Assembly: GCA_900313905.1 (NCBI GenBank)
Contig: OMTG01000080.1
Span: forward strand, 1-64,000
Direction: 5' to 3'
DNA from: an uncultured Actinomycetes bacterium
GTDB lineage: Bacteria > Actinomycetota > Coriobacteriia > Coriobacteriales > Atopobiaceae
Length of the DNA stretch: 64,000 nt
Part shown: one piece after another, positions 7,929 through 15,678 of the stretch
Layout of the letters: each line of letters begins with the position of its first letter
Position numbering within the stretch: position 1 is the stretch's first letter
Translations under genes and position numbers: made by a program
Notes under the pieces: generated by a model
What the model was told of the DNA's origin: nothing
Seen by the model: the letters and a program-made list of their open reading frames with translations, nothing else
Database searches by the model: none

Positions 7929-8954
7929 TTATCCCTCCTCCATCGAATACTTGATGCGCGGATCAAGATAGGCATAGATGATATCGACGATCAGGTTGAG
8001 GACGACGAAGATGACGCCGATCAGAAGGACGACGCCCTGGACGACCGGGAAGTCGGACTTCAGGATGCAGTCGACCGTGTACTTGCCGATGCCGGGCCAG
8101 GCGAAGACGGTCTCGGTCAGCATGGCGCCGCCGAGAAGGGAGCCCAGCTGCAGGCCGATGACGGTCGTGATCGGCAGCATTGCATTGCGGAGCGCATGGT
8201 GGTGGATCACGCCCTTGCGGCCCTTCTCAGGAAGGCCCTTGGCGCGTGCGGTCCTGACGTAGTCCTCATTGAGGGTATCGAGCATCGAGCTTCTCGTCAT
8301 CCTCGTAATGATCGCCATCGAATACATCGAGAGCGTGAGGGCGGGGAGCACCAAGTGCGCCAGCACATCGCCCAGAGCCTCGAAATCCCCGGAGAGCAGG
8401 GTGTCCAAGACGTAGAGGCCCGTGCCTCCGACAGGCTGGAGCATCGGGTCGCAGCGTCCGGTCGAGGGCAGGATGTGGAGCACGCCCGAGAAGAAGATGA
8501 TGAGGAGGATGCCGAGCCAGTAGACCGGCATGGAGACGCCAATGAGGGAGATGACCATCGAGGCGCCATCGCGGAAGCTGCCGCGGTGCGTAGCCGACGT
8601 CACGCCGAGCTTGATGCCCAGAAGCGACGCGATGATGATCGCGACGAGAGCGAGCTCGACGGTAGCCGGGAAGCGCGATGCGATCTCATCAGCCACCGCC
8701 GTGTGGGTGTAGTAGGACGTGCCGAGATCCCCATGCAGGGCTCCAAGCAGGAAATCGAAGTATTGCTGGACCAGCGGCTTGTTGAGGCCATAGCTCTCAC
8801 GCCACTGCTCCATGGCCTCAGGCGTGGCATGCTCGCCGAGCACGACTGGTGCCGGGTCGGACGAGAATACACGCATGATCAAGAAGACGACAATCGAGAC
8901 GCCCAGAAGCACGCCGATCGACTGCAGGATCCTCTTGAGGATGTATTTGGCCAC
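7929..8954 (-). CDS. oppB: Oligopeptide ABC transporter permease OppB
   Basis: A 341-residue permease. It begins VAKYILKRILQSIGVLLGVS, the standard OppB N-terminal helix, followed by the ESYGLNKPLVQQYFDF loop, five more hydrophobic segments and the EAA loop (EDYVRTARAKGLPEKG). The start is taken as GTG at 8954 because AGAAGGAGGC lies directly before it; upstream in-frame codons (to 9026) run through a hairpin and lack family similarity. The gene is separated from the binding-protein gene by 132 bp containing the hairpin, and is tightly joined to oppC. Confidence 0.93.
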   Translation of the reverse strand: MAKYILKRILQSIGVLLGVSIVVFLIMRVFSSDPAPVVLGEHATPEAMEQWRESYGLNKPLVQQYFDFLLGALHGDLGTSYYTHTAVADEIASRFPATVELALVAIIIASLLGIKLGVTSATHRGSFRDGASMVISLIGVSMPVYWLGILLIIFFSGVLHILPSTGRCDPMLQPVGGTGLYVLDTLLSGDFEALGDVLAHLVLPALTLSMYSMAIITRMTRSSMLDTLNEDYVRTARAKGLPEKGRKGVIHHHALRNAMLPITTVIGLQLGSLLGGAMLTETVFAWPGIGKYTVDCILKSDFPVVQGVVLLIGVIFVVLNLIVDIIYAYLDPRIKYSMEEG

Positions 8955-9017
8955 CTTTGCCTCCTTCTGTGTTGATGCCTGCCTCGGTGCCGGCAGGGTG
9001 GTTGGCTGATAACGAAG

Positions 9018-9046
9018 ACGAGCCAACCCGTCGTGGCTGGCTCGTC
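9018..9046 (-). terminator. Hairpin between oppA and oppB
   Basis: Arms GACGAGCCA (9018-9026) and TGGCTCGTC (9038-9046) form a 9-bp stem between the binding-protein gene and the permease genes. On the minus strand it is followed by TTCGTTATC. Such intercistronic hairpins usually let the abundant binding protein outnumber the membrane subunits, by partial termination or 3' protection. Confidence 0.6.
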
Positions 9047-9086
9047 CTGGTTCCTAGCTCAAGCCCGCGCGCGTTCGTGACGGACG

Positions 9087-10697
9087 CTAGTTCGACTTCG
9101 TTGCGCCCCACATGCGGACGACGCCCGTCGGGTGCACCACGAAGCCCGTGAGCTTCGGGCTGTAGCCATAGAGATCGGCCGAATGCGAGACGAGCAGCCA
9201 CGGCTGCTTCTCAGCGACGATCTTCTCGCACTGGTGGTAGATGTCGTTGCGCTTGTCCTCGTCGGTCTCGGCAGCGCCTTCGGCGATGAGAGCCTTGTAC
9301 TCCGCATCGTCGAACTGCGCGATGTTCATGGTCGGCGTGGCATCGGCAAGCAGGTTCATGAAGTTGTCCGGGTCGCCGTTGTCGCCCACCCAGCCATAGA
9401 AGCAGACGTCCCAGGGATCGGTCTGAACCTTGGTCTTGTAGGTCGTCCAGTCGTACGGCGTGATGTCCATCGTGACGCCGACCTTGGACAGGTAGCCCTG
9501 GATGGCCTCGGCGAGCGTCTGGCCGTTCTTCGTGTTGTAGGGGCGGGAGTTCGAATAGGTGATGCAGGTGATGGAGGTGACGCCGAGGTCGGCGAGCTCC
9601 TGCTTGGCAGCATCCGGGTCATAGGCGGTCTGGACGATGTCCTCGTCGTAGGGAGCCATCCACGTCGGCATGACGGAATTGGCGACGGTCGCGTAATCGC
9701 CGTAGAGCGACTTCACCATCTCCTCGACGTTCACGGCCTTCGCGATGGCCTTGCGCACGTTCTCGTCCTGGCAGACAGAGTTCGTGGTGCAGTTGAATGC
9801 CATGTAGTTGATGTTCATGCCGTCGGTCGAGTAGAGCTTGTCGCCACCGCTCGTGATCTGGTCGGCAACGGAATCGTCGATACCGTCGATGATGTCGACC
9901 TCGCCGTTGTTGAGGGCGGTGACGCGGGAGGCGTTCTCGGTGATGAAGCGGAAGATGAGGTTTTTGGTCTTCGCCTTGCGGTCATCGTTCCAGTAGTCGT
10001 CGTTCGCGACGAGCTTGACGTTCTGGCCCTTGTCCCAGGAGACGAACTTGTAGGGGCCGGTGCCGACCGGGTTCTCCATGAGGGTGGAAGGATCGCTGAC
10101 AGGAGCGGGCAGCGGCGAGCCGACGCACATCGCGAGGTTCTTGATGAAGGGGGCAGAGACAGCGACAAGCTTGATCGCGACCGTGTGGTCGTCGACAGCG
10201 GTGACGGACTCGACGCCCGAGCCCTCGGAGGCCGTGCCGTAGATGAACGATGCGTACGTCATGTCGTCCGTGCGGTTCGGCTCGAGCTCGCGGCTGATTG
10301 CCCAAACGACGGCATCGGCATTGAAGTCGGTCCCGTCGTGGAACTTGATGCCCTCATGCAGGTGGAAGGTGTAGGTCAGGCCATCGTCCGAGATCTCCCA
10401 GGAATCGGCAAGGCTCGGCTCCACATCGCAGGACTCATCACTGTAGGTGACGAGGTTCTCGTAGATGTGGATCATGATCTTTGCAGACTCGCCGTCATCC
10501 ACGTAGGCAGGATCGAGGCCGCGCGGGTCGGCGCCCTGTGCGAAGGTGATGGTATCTGCCGTGCCGCTTGCGGAGCTGCCGCCTGCTTCGGAAGCCCGCT
10601 GGCTGCCGCAGGCTGCAAGGCCCATAGCGGATGTTGCGCTCACGGCACCCATCATCTTGATGAAGGTGCGGCGCGAAAGATCGTGCGCTTCTGTCAT
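9087..10697 (-). CDS. oppA: Oligopeptide-binding lipoprotein OppA (copy 1)
   Basis: A 536-residue extracellular solute-binding protein of family 5. The export signal is unusual: a twin-arginine-like SRRTFIKMMG at residues 8-17 is followed by a hydrophobic stretch and a lipobox LAAC (about 28-31), so it is probably a Tat-exported, lipid-anchored protein. The mature part has family-5 landmarks such as PRGLDPAYVDDGES, LTYTFHLHEGIKFHDGTDF and VRKAIAKAVN. It is very close to the neighbouring copy 2, differing mainly in the linker after the lipobox and scattered positions. The start at 10697 has GGGAGA upstream; an in-frame ATG 105 bases earlier would bury the signal. Confidence 0.93.
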   Translation of the reverse strand: MTEAHDLSRRTFIKMMGAVSATSAMGLAACGSQRASEAGGSSASGTADTITFAQGADPRGLDPAYVDDGESAKIMIHIYENLVTYSDESCDVEPSLADSWEISDDGLTYTFHLHEGIKFHDGTDFNADAVVWAISRELEPNRTDDMTYASFIYGTASEGSGVESVTAVDDHTVAIKLVAVSAPFIKNLAMCVGSPLPAPVSDPSTLMENPVGTGPYKFVSWDKGQNVKLVANDDYWNDDRKAKTKNLIFRFITENASRVTALNNGEVDIIDGIDDSVADQITSGGDKLYSTDGMNINYMAFNCTTNSVCQDENVRKAIAKAVNVEEMVKSLYGDYATVANSVMPTWMAPYDEDIVQTAYDPDAAKQELADLGVTSITCITYSNSRPYNTKNGQTLAEAIQGYLSKVGVTMDITPYDWTTYKTKVQTDPWDVCFYGWVGDNGDPDNFMNLLADATPTMNIAQFDDAEYKALIAEGAAETDEDKRNDIYHQCEKIVAEKQPWLLVSHSADLYGYSPKLTGFVVHPTGVVRMWGATKSN

Positions 10698-10857
10698 GTT
10701 CAGGAATCTCCCCTCTGTGCCCGGATCGGCTTCCTCCCGCCAATCTCCGGGCGATTGCTGATATGCATCCGGAAGCATCAACCATGATGCTGCGGGACGC
10801 ATTCAATTAGAGCCTCAATGGGATTGACGAAACTCTTATGGAAGTGAAAAGTTTCTT

Positions 10858-10875
10858 ATTCGAAACATATCGAAT
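10858..10875. promoter_or_regulatory. Inverted repeat, possible operator of oppA copy 1
   Basis: ATTCGA (10858-10863) and TCGAAT (10870-10875) are perfect inverted arms around AACATA, inside the AT-rich patch upstream of oppA copy 1. This is the size and shape of a dimeric repressor site. No regulator is identified. Confidence 0.4.
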
Positions 10876-11059
10876 TCTCATACACGACTTTTCGGGCTGG
10901 TTTCAGGACCCCCATATGCGCCGTCTTCGCCCTCCGTGCGGCGGAGCGCCCATTCCAGTCAGCATGCCGAGCGGCTCCTGTGACTGATATCCCGAAGATA
11001 TGCAATACGCAGGCAGGGCGATCTTGCAGGGAAAAGCGCCAGATCAGGAGCAACCTGAA

Positions 11060-11095
11060 GACCGGCCCGCACCGTGAGGACGGTGAAGGCCGGTC
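11060..11095 (-). terminator. Hairpin downstream of oppA copy 2
   Basis: Outer arms GACCGGCC (11060-11067) and GGCCGGTC (11088-11095), with inner arms ACCGT (11071-11075) and ACGGT (11080-11084), form a long GC-rich hairpin 25 bp past the stop codon of copy 2. The minus-strand T tract is poor, so termination may be partial. Confidence 0.6.
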
Positions 11096-11120
11096 CATGC
11101 TTCACAGATGCAAGAGGAGG

Positions 11121-12734
11121 CTATGCCTCTTTCTGCGCAGCCCAGAGGCGGACGATGCCAGTCGGATGCACGACGAAGCCGGAGACCTTCGGGTTGTAGC
11201 CGACAAGCTCGGAGCCATGGGAGATGACGAGCCAAGGCTGCTTGTCTGCAACCATCTGCTCGCACTGGTGATAGATGTCGTTGCGCGCATTGTCGTCGGT
11301 CGTCGTGATGCCCTGGGCGATCAGCGCCTTGTAGTCGGCATCGTCGAACTGCGCGATGTTCATGGTCGGGGTGGCGTCGGCAAGCAGGTTCATGAAGTTG
11401 TCCGGGTCGCCGTTGTCGCCGGTCCAGCCGTAGAAGCAGACATCCCACGGGTCGGTCGTGACCTTCGTCTTGTAGGTCGTCCAGTCATACGGCGTGATGT
11501 CCATCGTGACGCCGACCTTGGAGAGGTAGCCCTGGATGGCCTCAGCGAGGGTCTGGCCGTTCTTCGTGTTGTAGGGGCGCGGGTTCGAGTAGGTGATGCA
11601 GGTGAGCTTCGTGACGCCGAGCGAAGCCAGGGCAGCCTTTGCTGCATCCGGATCGTAGGCGGTCTGGACGATGTCCTCGTCGTAGGGCGCCATCCAGGTA
11701 GGCATGACGGAATTCGCGACCGTGGCATAGTCGCCATAGAGCGACTGGACGAGCTCATCGACGTTCACGGCCTGGGCGATGGCCTTGCGCACTGCCTGGT
11801 CATGGCAGATGGAGGACGAGGTCGTGTTGAACGCCATGTAGTTGATGTTCATGCCGTCACGGGTGAACAGCTCGTCGCCGCCATTCTTGATCTGGTCGAC
11901 GACCGAGTCGTCGATGCCGTCGATGATATCGACCTCGCCGTTGTTGAGGGCCGTGACACGGGAGGCGTTCTCGGTGATGAAGCGGAAGATCAGGTTCTTG
12001 GTCTTTGCGCGCTTCTCGTCGTTCCAGTAGCCATCGAAGGCCTGGAGCTTGACGTTCTGGCCCTTGTCCCAGGAGACGAACTCGTAGGGGCCGGTGCCGA
12101 CCGGGTGCTCCATGAGCGTGCTGTAGTCTGCGACGGGAGCGACGACCGGGGCGCCGAGGACCATGGCCATGTTCTTCAGGAATGCGGCGTTGACGGCAGC
12201 CATCTTGATCTCGAGGGTGTGGTCGTCGACCGCCGTGACGGACTCGACGCCTGAGCCCTCGGATGCCGTGCCGTAGACAAACGAGGCATAGGTCATGTCG
12301 TCGGTGCGGTTCGGCTCGAGCTGGCGCTCGATCGACTTCTTGACAGCATCGGCATTGAAGTCGGAGCCATCGTGGAACTTCACGCCCTCATGCAGGTGGA
12401 AGGTATAGGTCAGGCCATCATCTGAGATGTCGTAGGAATCGGCGAGCTCGGGCTTGATGTCGCAGTTCTCGTCGTCGTAGGTCACGAGGTTCTCGTAGAC
12501 ATGGCACATGACCTTGGCGGATTCTCCGTCGTCCACGTAGGCAGGATCGAGGCCGCGCGGGTCGGAACCCTGTCCGAAGGTGATGGTATCAGCGTAGCTG
12601 CCTGAATCCGAAGAGCCGCTCGCGCTCGATGCACGCTGGCTTCCGCAGGCGGCAAGGCCCATGGCAGATGTTGCGCTCACGGCCCCCATCATCTTGATGA
12701 AAGTGCGGCGGGAAATTTCACGAGCAGATTCCAT
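11121..12734 (-). CDS. oppA: Oligopeptide-binding lipoprotein OppA (copy 2)
   Basis: A 537-residue family-5 binding protein and tandem paralogue of copy 1. It carries the same SRRTFIKMMG twin-arginine-like motif, the lipobox LAAC and long identical blocks (for example YDPDAAK and IITEN-type stretches). The copies differ most just after the lipobox and in short surface patches (residues about 120-190), which suggests duplication followed by divergence in ligand preference. The chosen ATG at 12734 has AAGGGGG upstream. It is the promoter-proximal gene of the opp locus, preceded by an AT-rich region with dyads. Confidence 0.93.
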   Translation of the reverse strand: MESAREISRRTFIKMMGAVSATSAMGLAACGSQRASSASGSSDSGSYADTITFGQGSDPRGLDPAYVDDGESAKVMCHVYENLVTYDDENCDIKPELADSYDISDDGLTYTFHLHEGVKFHDGSDFNADAVKKSIERQLEPNRTDDMTYASFVYGTASEGSGVESVTAVDDHTLEIKMAAVNAAFLKNMAMVLGAPVVAPVADYSTLMEHPVGTGPYEFVSWDKGQNVKLQAFDGYWNDEKRAKTKNLIFRFITENASRVTALNNGEVDIIDGIDDSVVDQIKNGGDELFTRDGMNINYMAFNTTSSSICHDQAVRKAIAQAVNVDELVQSLYGDYATVANSVMPTWMAPYDEDIVQTAYDPDAAKAALASLGVTKLTCITYSNPRPYNTKNGQTLAEAIQGYLSKVGVTMDITPYDWTTYKTKVTTDPWDVCFYGWTGDNGDPDNFMNLLADATPTMNIAQFDDADYKALIAQGITTTDDNARNDIYHQCEQMVADKQPWLVISHGSELVGYNPKVSGFVVHPTGIVRLWAAQKEA

Positions 12735-13044
12735 GTTGTAGATCCCCCTTTCGGATTCCCGGGAGGCGTCCCGAAGAGCGCATCCGGAAATCTTGAATGG
12801 CAAGAACGAGCAAAATGCATAATCGCTCCAAATTTCTGAATAGACAGCCAGAATCGCATTCCCGTTACTTCGAAGTAGGCAAAATGTATCTCATTTGAAA
12901 TATAATATATTGTTATATTTCAGAGTCCATTCAGATGCTTACGCAATAGATGCAGGTATGCGCGGTGATTGGTGGCGCTACCTGCGCTATCATAGGAAGC
13001 GATGCGCCGCGGATTCCGCTGCAAGGCAATTGAGGAGGCTTGCC
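12735..13044. other. 310-bp divergent regulatory region (oppA copy 2 / alkyltransferase-like gene)
   Basis: No gene is supported here. The centre is strikingly AT-rich (12880-12930). It contains a 12-bp palindrome TACTTCGAAGTA (12866-12877) and a 10-bp-arm inverted repeat (12896-12922). An open frame continues from 12895 into the alkyltransferase-like gene, but it is not translated by any ribosome site and reads through the dyad. Confidence 0.5.
12896..12922. promoter_or_regulatory. 27-bp AT-rich inverted repeat, candidate operator
   Basis: TGAAATATAA (12896-12905) and TTATATTTCA (12913-12922) are perfect 10-nt inverted arms around TATATTG. It lies between divergent genes, about 160 bp from the oppA copy 2 start and 120 bp from the GTG of the alkyltransferase-like gene. 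It could be an operator for either, or an RNA hairpin. Confidence 0.45.
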
Positions 13045-13359
13045 GTGAACGAAGGTTTCTTCGCCCAGGCCTATGAGATAGTGAAGCAGATACCTGAAGG
13101 CCGCGTCGCGACCTATGGGCAGATCGCCCGCATGATGGGCCATCCCAGGAGCGCCCGCTATGTCGGCTATGCGATGCACGCGAGCCCTGGCATGCGGGAA
13201 GGCGTGCCCTGCCACCGCGTCGTCTTCGCCGATGGGAGCCTGGCCCGGGGCTTCGCCTTTGGCGGCCCTGGCATCCAGCGCCAGATGCTGGAGGAGGAAG
13301 GCATCATCTTCCTGCCCGACGGAAAGGTCGACCTTGCCCAGTGCCAATGGGAGGCGTGA
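13045..13359 (+). CDS. MGMT-family alkyltransferase-like DNA-binding protein
   Basis: A 104-residue protein matching only the DNA-binding domain of O6-alkylguanine-DNA alkyltransferase. RVATYGQIARMMGHPRSARY contains the recognition helix and the arginine that flips the base. The active-site loop reads GVPCHRVV, so the acceptor cysteine is kept. True alkyltransferase-like (ATL) proteins of this size usually have tryptophan there. It may thus repair alkylated bases directly despite lacking the N-terminal domain, or bind them for excision repair. The start is GTG 13045, 7 bases after GAGGAGG. It is monocistronic and convergent with the next gene. Confidence 0.88.
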   Translation: MNEGFFAQAYEIVKQIPEGRVATYGQIARMMGHPRSARYVGYAMHASPGMREGVPCHRVVFADGSLARGFAFGGPGIQRQMLEEEGIIFLPDGKVDLAQCQWEA

Positions 13360-13409
13360 GGGAAGCTCCCTGTCCCGGCAGGTGCGCCCAGCCTGCAGAT
13401 TCCCCGATC

Positions 13410-14315
13410 TCAGCAGCCTTCCTGCGCATCCATCCACGCAAAGAGCCCAGAGAGCGGCCGGGACGCCGCGACCTTGTCCTTGTGGAGCGTGACTGTCGTC
13501 CACATATGCTGCCAGAGCGGGTCATCGATGCTGCAGAGCGTGGCTGCGCCTTCTCCTCCCAGCTCCTCGATCCGCCGCACGAACTCCTCCTCATGCCGAT
13601 AGGGGCTCAGGGTGTCAGCCTTTCCATGGATAGCGAAGAAAGGCGGCAGGATGGCGCCTTCCGGAAGCTCCTCCAGAAGCGGGAGCGGGGAATAGGGGAG
13701 AAGCGCCTCGTGGCGGGAGGCTGTGCCAGGAGCCGAAGGCAGGCCGATATAGCAGGGCCAGATCGGGCCCGGGAAATACTTGAGGAGCATATCGTCCGCA
13801 TCGACGATCGCGGCGACCGAGATGACGCCCGCAATGTCACGAGGATCGAGGCCATGCTCCTTCTGGAGCCATGAGGCATACCCGACCAGCGTGGCGAGGT
13901 GCCCGCCACAGGAGCTTCCGCCGACAAAGAAGCGCCCGGCAGGCCGTCCATGCTCAAGCAGCCATGCACGCGCTGCCGCGATGCCGGCGAAGGCATCATC
14001 GACCTGGGCAGGGAACCGGTCATGGGGCATGAGACGGAAGCCGACCGAGCAGAAGCGGTAGCCTTCTGAGTTGTAGACGTTGGCAGCATCGATCATCGAT
14101 TCGGGCGTGCCGACCAGATACCCTCCGCCATGGAAATACATGACGCACTCGTCGTGCTTCACCTCATCGGGCTCCCAGAGCACGCAGTGCTGCAGGCGAT
14201 GGGGCCCGAAGGGGATGAGGTGCGGCTCTGTGCTCCGTCCCGCATCCTGGTCTCTGACCAACGCCTTCTTGAGATAGGCAGGAGGTGTCGTGAGCACCTC
14301 GAAGACTGCTCCCAT
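13410..14315 (-). CDS. Alpha/beta hydrolase (hormone-sensitive-lipase-like esterase)
   Basis: A 301-residue hydrolase. The oxyanion motif HGGGYLVG is near residue 82, the nucleophile motif is GSSCGG (GxSxG form; GDSAGG is commoner), the acid candidate is in HGKADTLSP and the base is in WQHMWT. This order fits the HSL/esterase-lipase branch acting on short acyl esters. ATG 14315 is chosen with AAAGGAG 12 bases upstream; the frame continues to a TTG at 14363, so 16 more residues are possible. There is no signal peptide, so it is probably cytosolic. Substrate unknown. Confidence 0.85.
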   Translation of the reverse strand: MGAVFEVLTTPPAYLKKALVRDQDAGRSTEPHLIPFGPHRLQHCVLWEPDEVKHDECVMYFHGGGYLVGTPESMIDAANVYNSEGYRFCSVGFRLMPHDRFPAQVDDAFAGIAAARAWLLEHGRPAGRFFVGGSSCGGHLATLVGYASWLQKEHGLDPRDIAGVISVAAIVDADDMLLKYFPGPIWPCYIGLPSAPGTASRHEALLPYSPLPLLEELPEGAILPPFFAIHGKADTLSPYRHEEEFVRRIEELGGEGAATLCSIDDPLWQHMWTTVTLHKDKVAASRPLSGLFAWMDAQEGC

Positions 14316-14537
14316 GTATGCCAGAAGCTCCTTTCCCAGACCTGCCTTGAGATGGCGTGCCAAGCTGGCCTTGCGTGCAGGTTGCGCCAGCCATCTGAAG
14401 CAAAGGTGTCACCAGACGAGCCGAGAGCGGTGCAGACAGGCATCTTTGTCTCAGGCTCGCCTGTGCCGTGCCTGCATGTCTCCGCCATATAGGATACTTG
14501 TCACTGCCAGAATGATATCCGAAGGAAGGACCAGCAC

Positions 14538-14927
14538 ATGGGCATGAAGATCGAGCACGTCGCCGTCTATTTCAACGACCTCGAGCGTGGCAAGGAGTTC
14601 TTCGAGCGCTATTTCGGCGCCACCGAAGGCGAGCTCTACCACAACCCCCGTACGGGCTTCAGCTCGTATTTCCTCTCGTTTGGCGAGGGGGCGCGCCTCG
14701 AGGTGATGCAGAAGGCAGGCGTGCGGGATGAGGAGAAGGAGCCTGAGCGCACCGGCTATGCCCATATCGCCTTCAGCGTCGGCTCGAAAGATGAGGTGGA
14801 CCAGCTCACCGCCCGTCTCAAGGACGACGGGCATGAGGTGCTGAGCGGCCCGCGCACGACCGGCGATGGCTATTACGAGAGCTGCATCCTGGGACCGGAG
14901 GATATCCGCGTGGAGATCACGGAATAG
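14538..14927 (+). CDS. VOC family protein (lactoylglutathione lyase-like)
   Basis: A 129-residue single VOC domain made of two beta-alpha-beta-beta-beta units. It begins MKIEHVAVYFNDLERGKEFF with a candidate metal ligand H6, and it has RLEVMQ, YAHIAFSVGS and a final GPEDIRVEITE, giving the H-E-H-E ligand pattern of glyoxalase-I-like metalloenzymes. Length is typical. The ribosome site GAAGGA is about 9 bases before the ATG. It stands alone between an esterase on the other strand and small unknown genes. Methylglyoxal detoxification is possible but not shown. Confidence 0.85.
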   Translation: MGMKIEHVAVYFNDLERGKEFFERYFGATEGELYHNPRTGFSSYFLSFGEGARLEVMQKAGVRDEEKEPERTGYAHIAFSVGSKDEVDQLTARLKDDGHEVLSGPRTTGDGYYESCILGPEDIRVEITE

Positions 14928-15056
14928 CGGAGCAGCTTCCCCCGATTGCTTCCATCAAGTACGGCATCATGCGCCCAATCCTGTCGGACCCGCGCGCTAC
15001 CATGGACCGAAATGGCGCAGAACCTGGTGCGCCCGCAGCTTGGGAGGCCGGTCAGC

Positions 15057-15260
15057 ATGAAGTTTGGCATGAGGAAGATATCGCCCAGGAAATCCTTCGC
15101 AGCACGCACGAAGGGGAGGGCGACACGTGCGATGAAGCGCGCTTTGATCCCTGGCTATGGCAAGAGGGGGATGGGCATGTTCCATCCGCGGCGCAAGGCC
15201 TATCAGGCCATCTATTCCCGGACGACCTTCAGCCTGGGAGACCTCTTCCGGCATCGCTGA
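15057..15260 (+). CDS. Small basic conserved-looking protein of 67 residues
   Basis: A short frame starting at ATG 15057, 9 bases after GGGAGG. The product is highly basic, with MKFGMRKISPRKSFAARTKG at the start, a turn-rich LIPGYGKRGMGMFHPRRKAY segment and SRTTFSLGDLF at the end. From memory it resembles small unknown proteins of Firmicutes and their phages that share a K-KS-AART start, PxYGKKGMG and a terminal KTTF. I cannot verify that here. No transmembrane segment. Its neighbours give no clue. Confidence 0.6.
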   Translation: MKFGMRKISPRKSFAARTKGRATRAMKRALIPGYGKRGMGMFHPRRKAYQAIYSRTTFSLGDLFRHR

Positions 15261-15363
15261 GCACAGATGCTCCATGCAATGGTCGATTCCGTGTGGAGAG
15301 GCGGCCCTGCGGGTAGAATGGGCTTGTACATTCCTGAAGCTTTCTGAGGAGGCGCGAAAGACC

Positions 15364-15582
15364 ATGTTCACGATTCTGGGCATGATATTCGGCTTCTGGC
15401 TCATTGGCTGTGTCATCTGCGCAGTGGTGCATGTGGCATGGTGGACCATCAGGCTCGCTTTCAAGATCCTTGTCTGGGTCATACTGGCAGGCGTGGTGAT
15501 GGGTCTTCTGGCAATTCCGGCTGTTGCGGCCTTGGCGATTGCGGCAGGGGTTGCCGGTGCGGTGGCCTGCACGAACAGCTAG
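15364..15582 (+). CDS. Small hydrophobic membrane protein of 72 residues
   Basis: Starts at ATG 15364, 11 bases after GAGGAGG. The protein is almost wholly hydrophobic, with two or three membrane helices: MFTILGMIFGFWLIGCVICA, then FKILVWVILAGVVMGLLAIP, then AVAALAIAAGVAGAVACTN. I do not recognise a family. The strong ribosome site and stop soon before the next gene support a real gene. It might be an accessory or stress-induced membrane peptide. Confidence 0.65.
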   Translation: MFTILGMIFGFWLIGCVICAVVHVAWWTIRLAFKILVWVILAGVVMGLLAIPAVAALAIAAGVAGAVACTNS

Positions 15583-15678
15583 CGATGATGTCGGCTGACA
15601 TGCTGGGCGCTGGTGGCCGATGCCGCCAGCGCCTTTTCTTTCTGCAGATTCCCGCCCCATGAGAGCCGAGGCAGCCCA

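Larger units (their letters stand above)
10698..11120 (-). other. 423-bp spacer between the two oppA copies
   Basis: No credible gene. It holds the terminator of copy 2 (11060-11095) and an AT-rich stretch (about 10820-10885) that stands out from the GC-rich surroundings. That stretch contains the ATTCGA-N6-TCGAAT dyad and probably the promoter of copy 1. Copy 1 can therefore be transcribed separately from copy 2. Confidence 0.55.
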
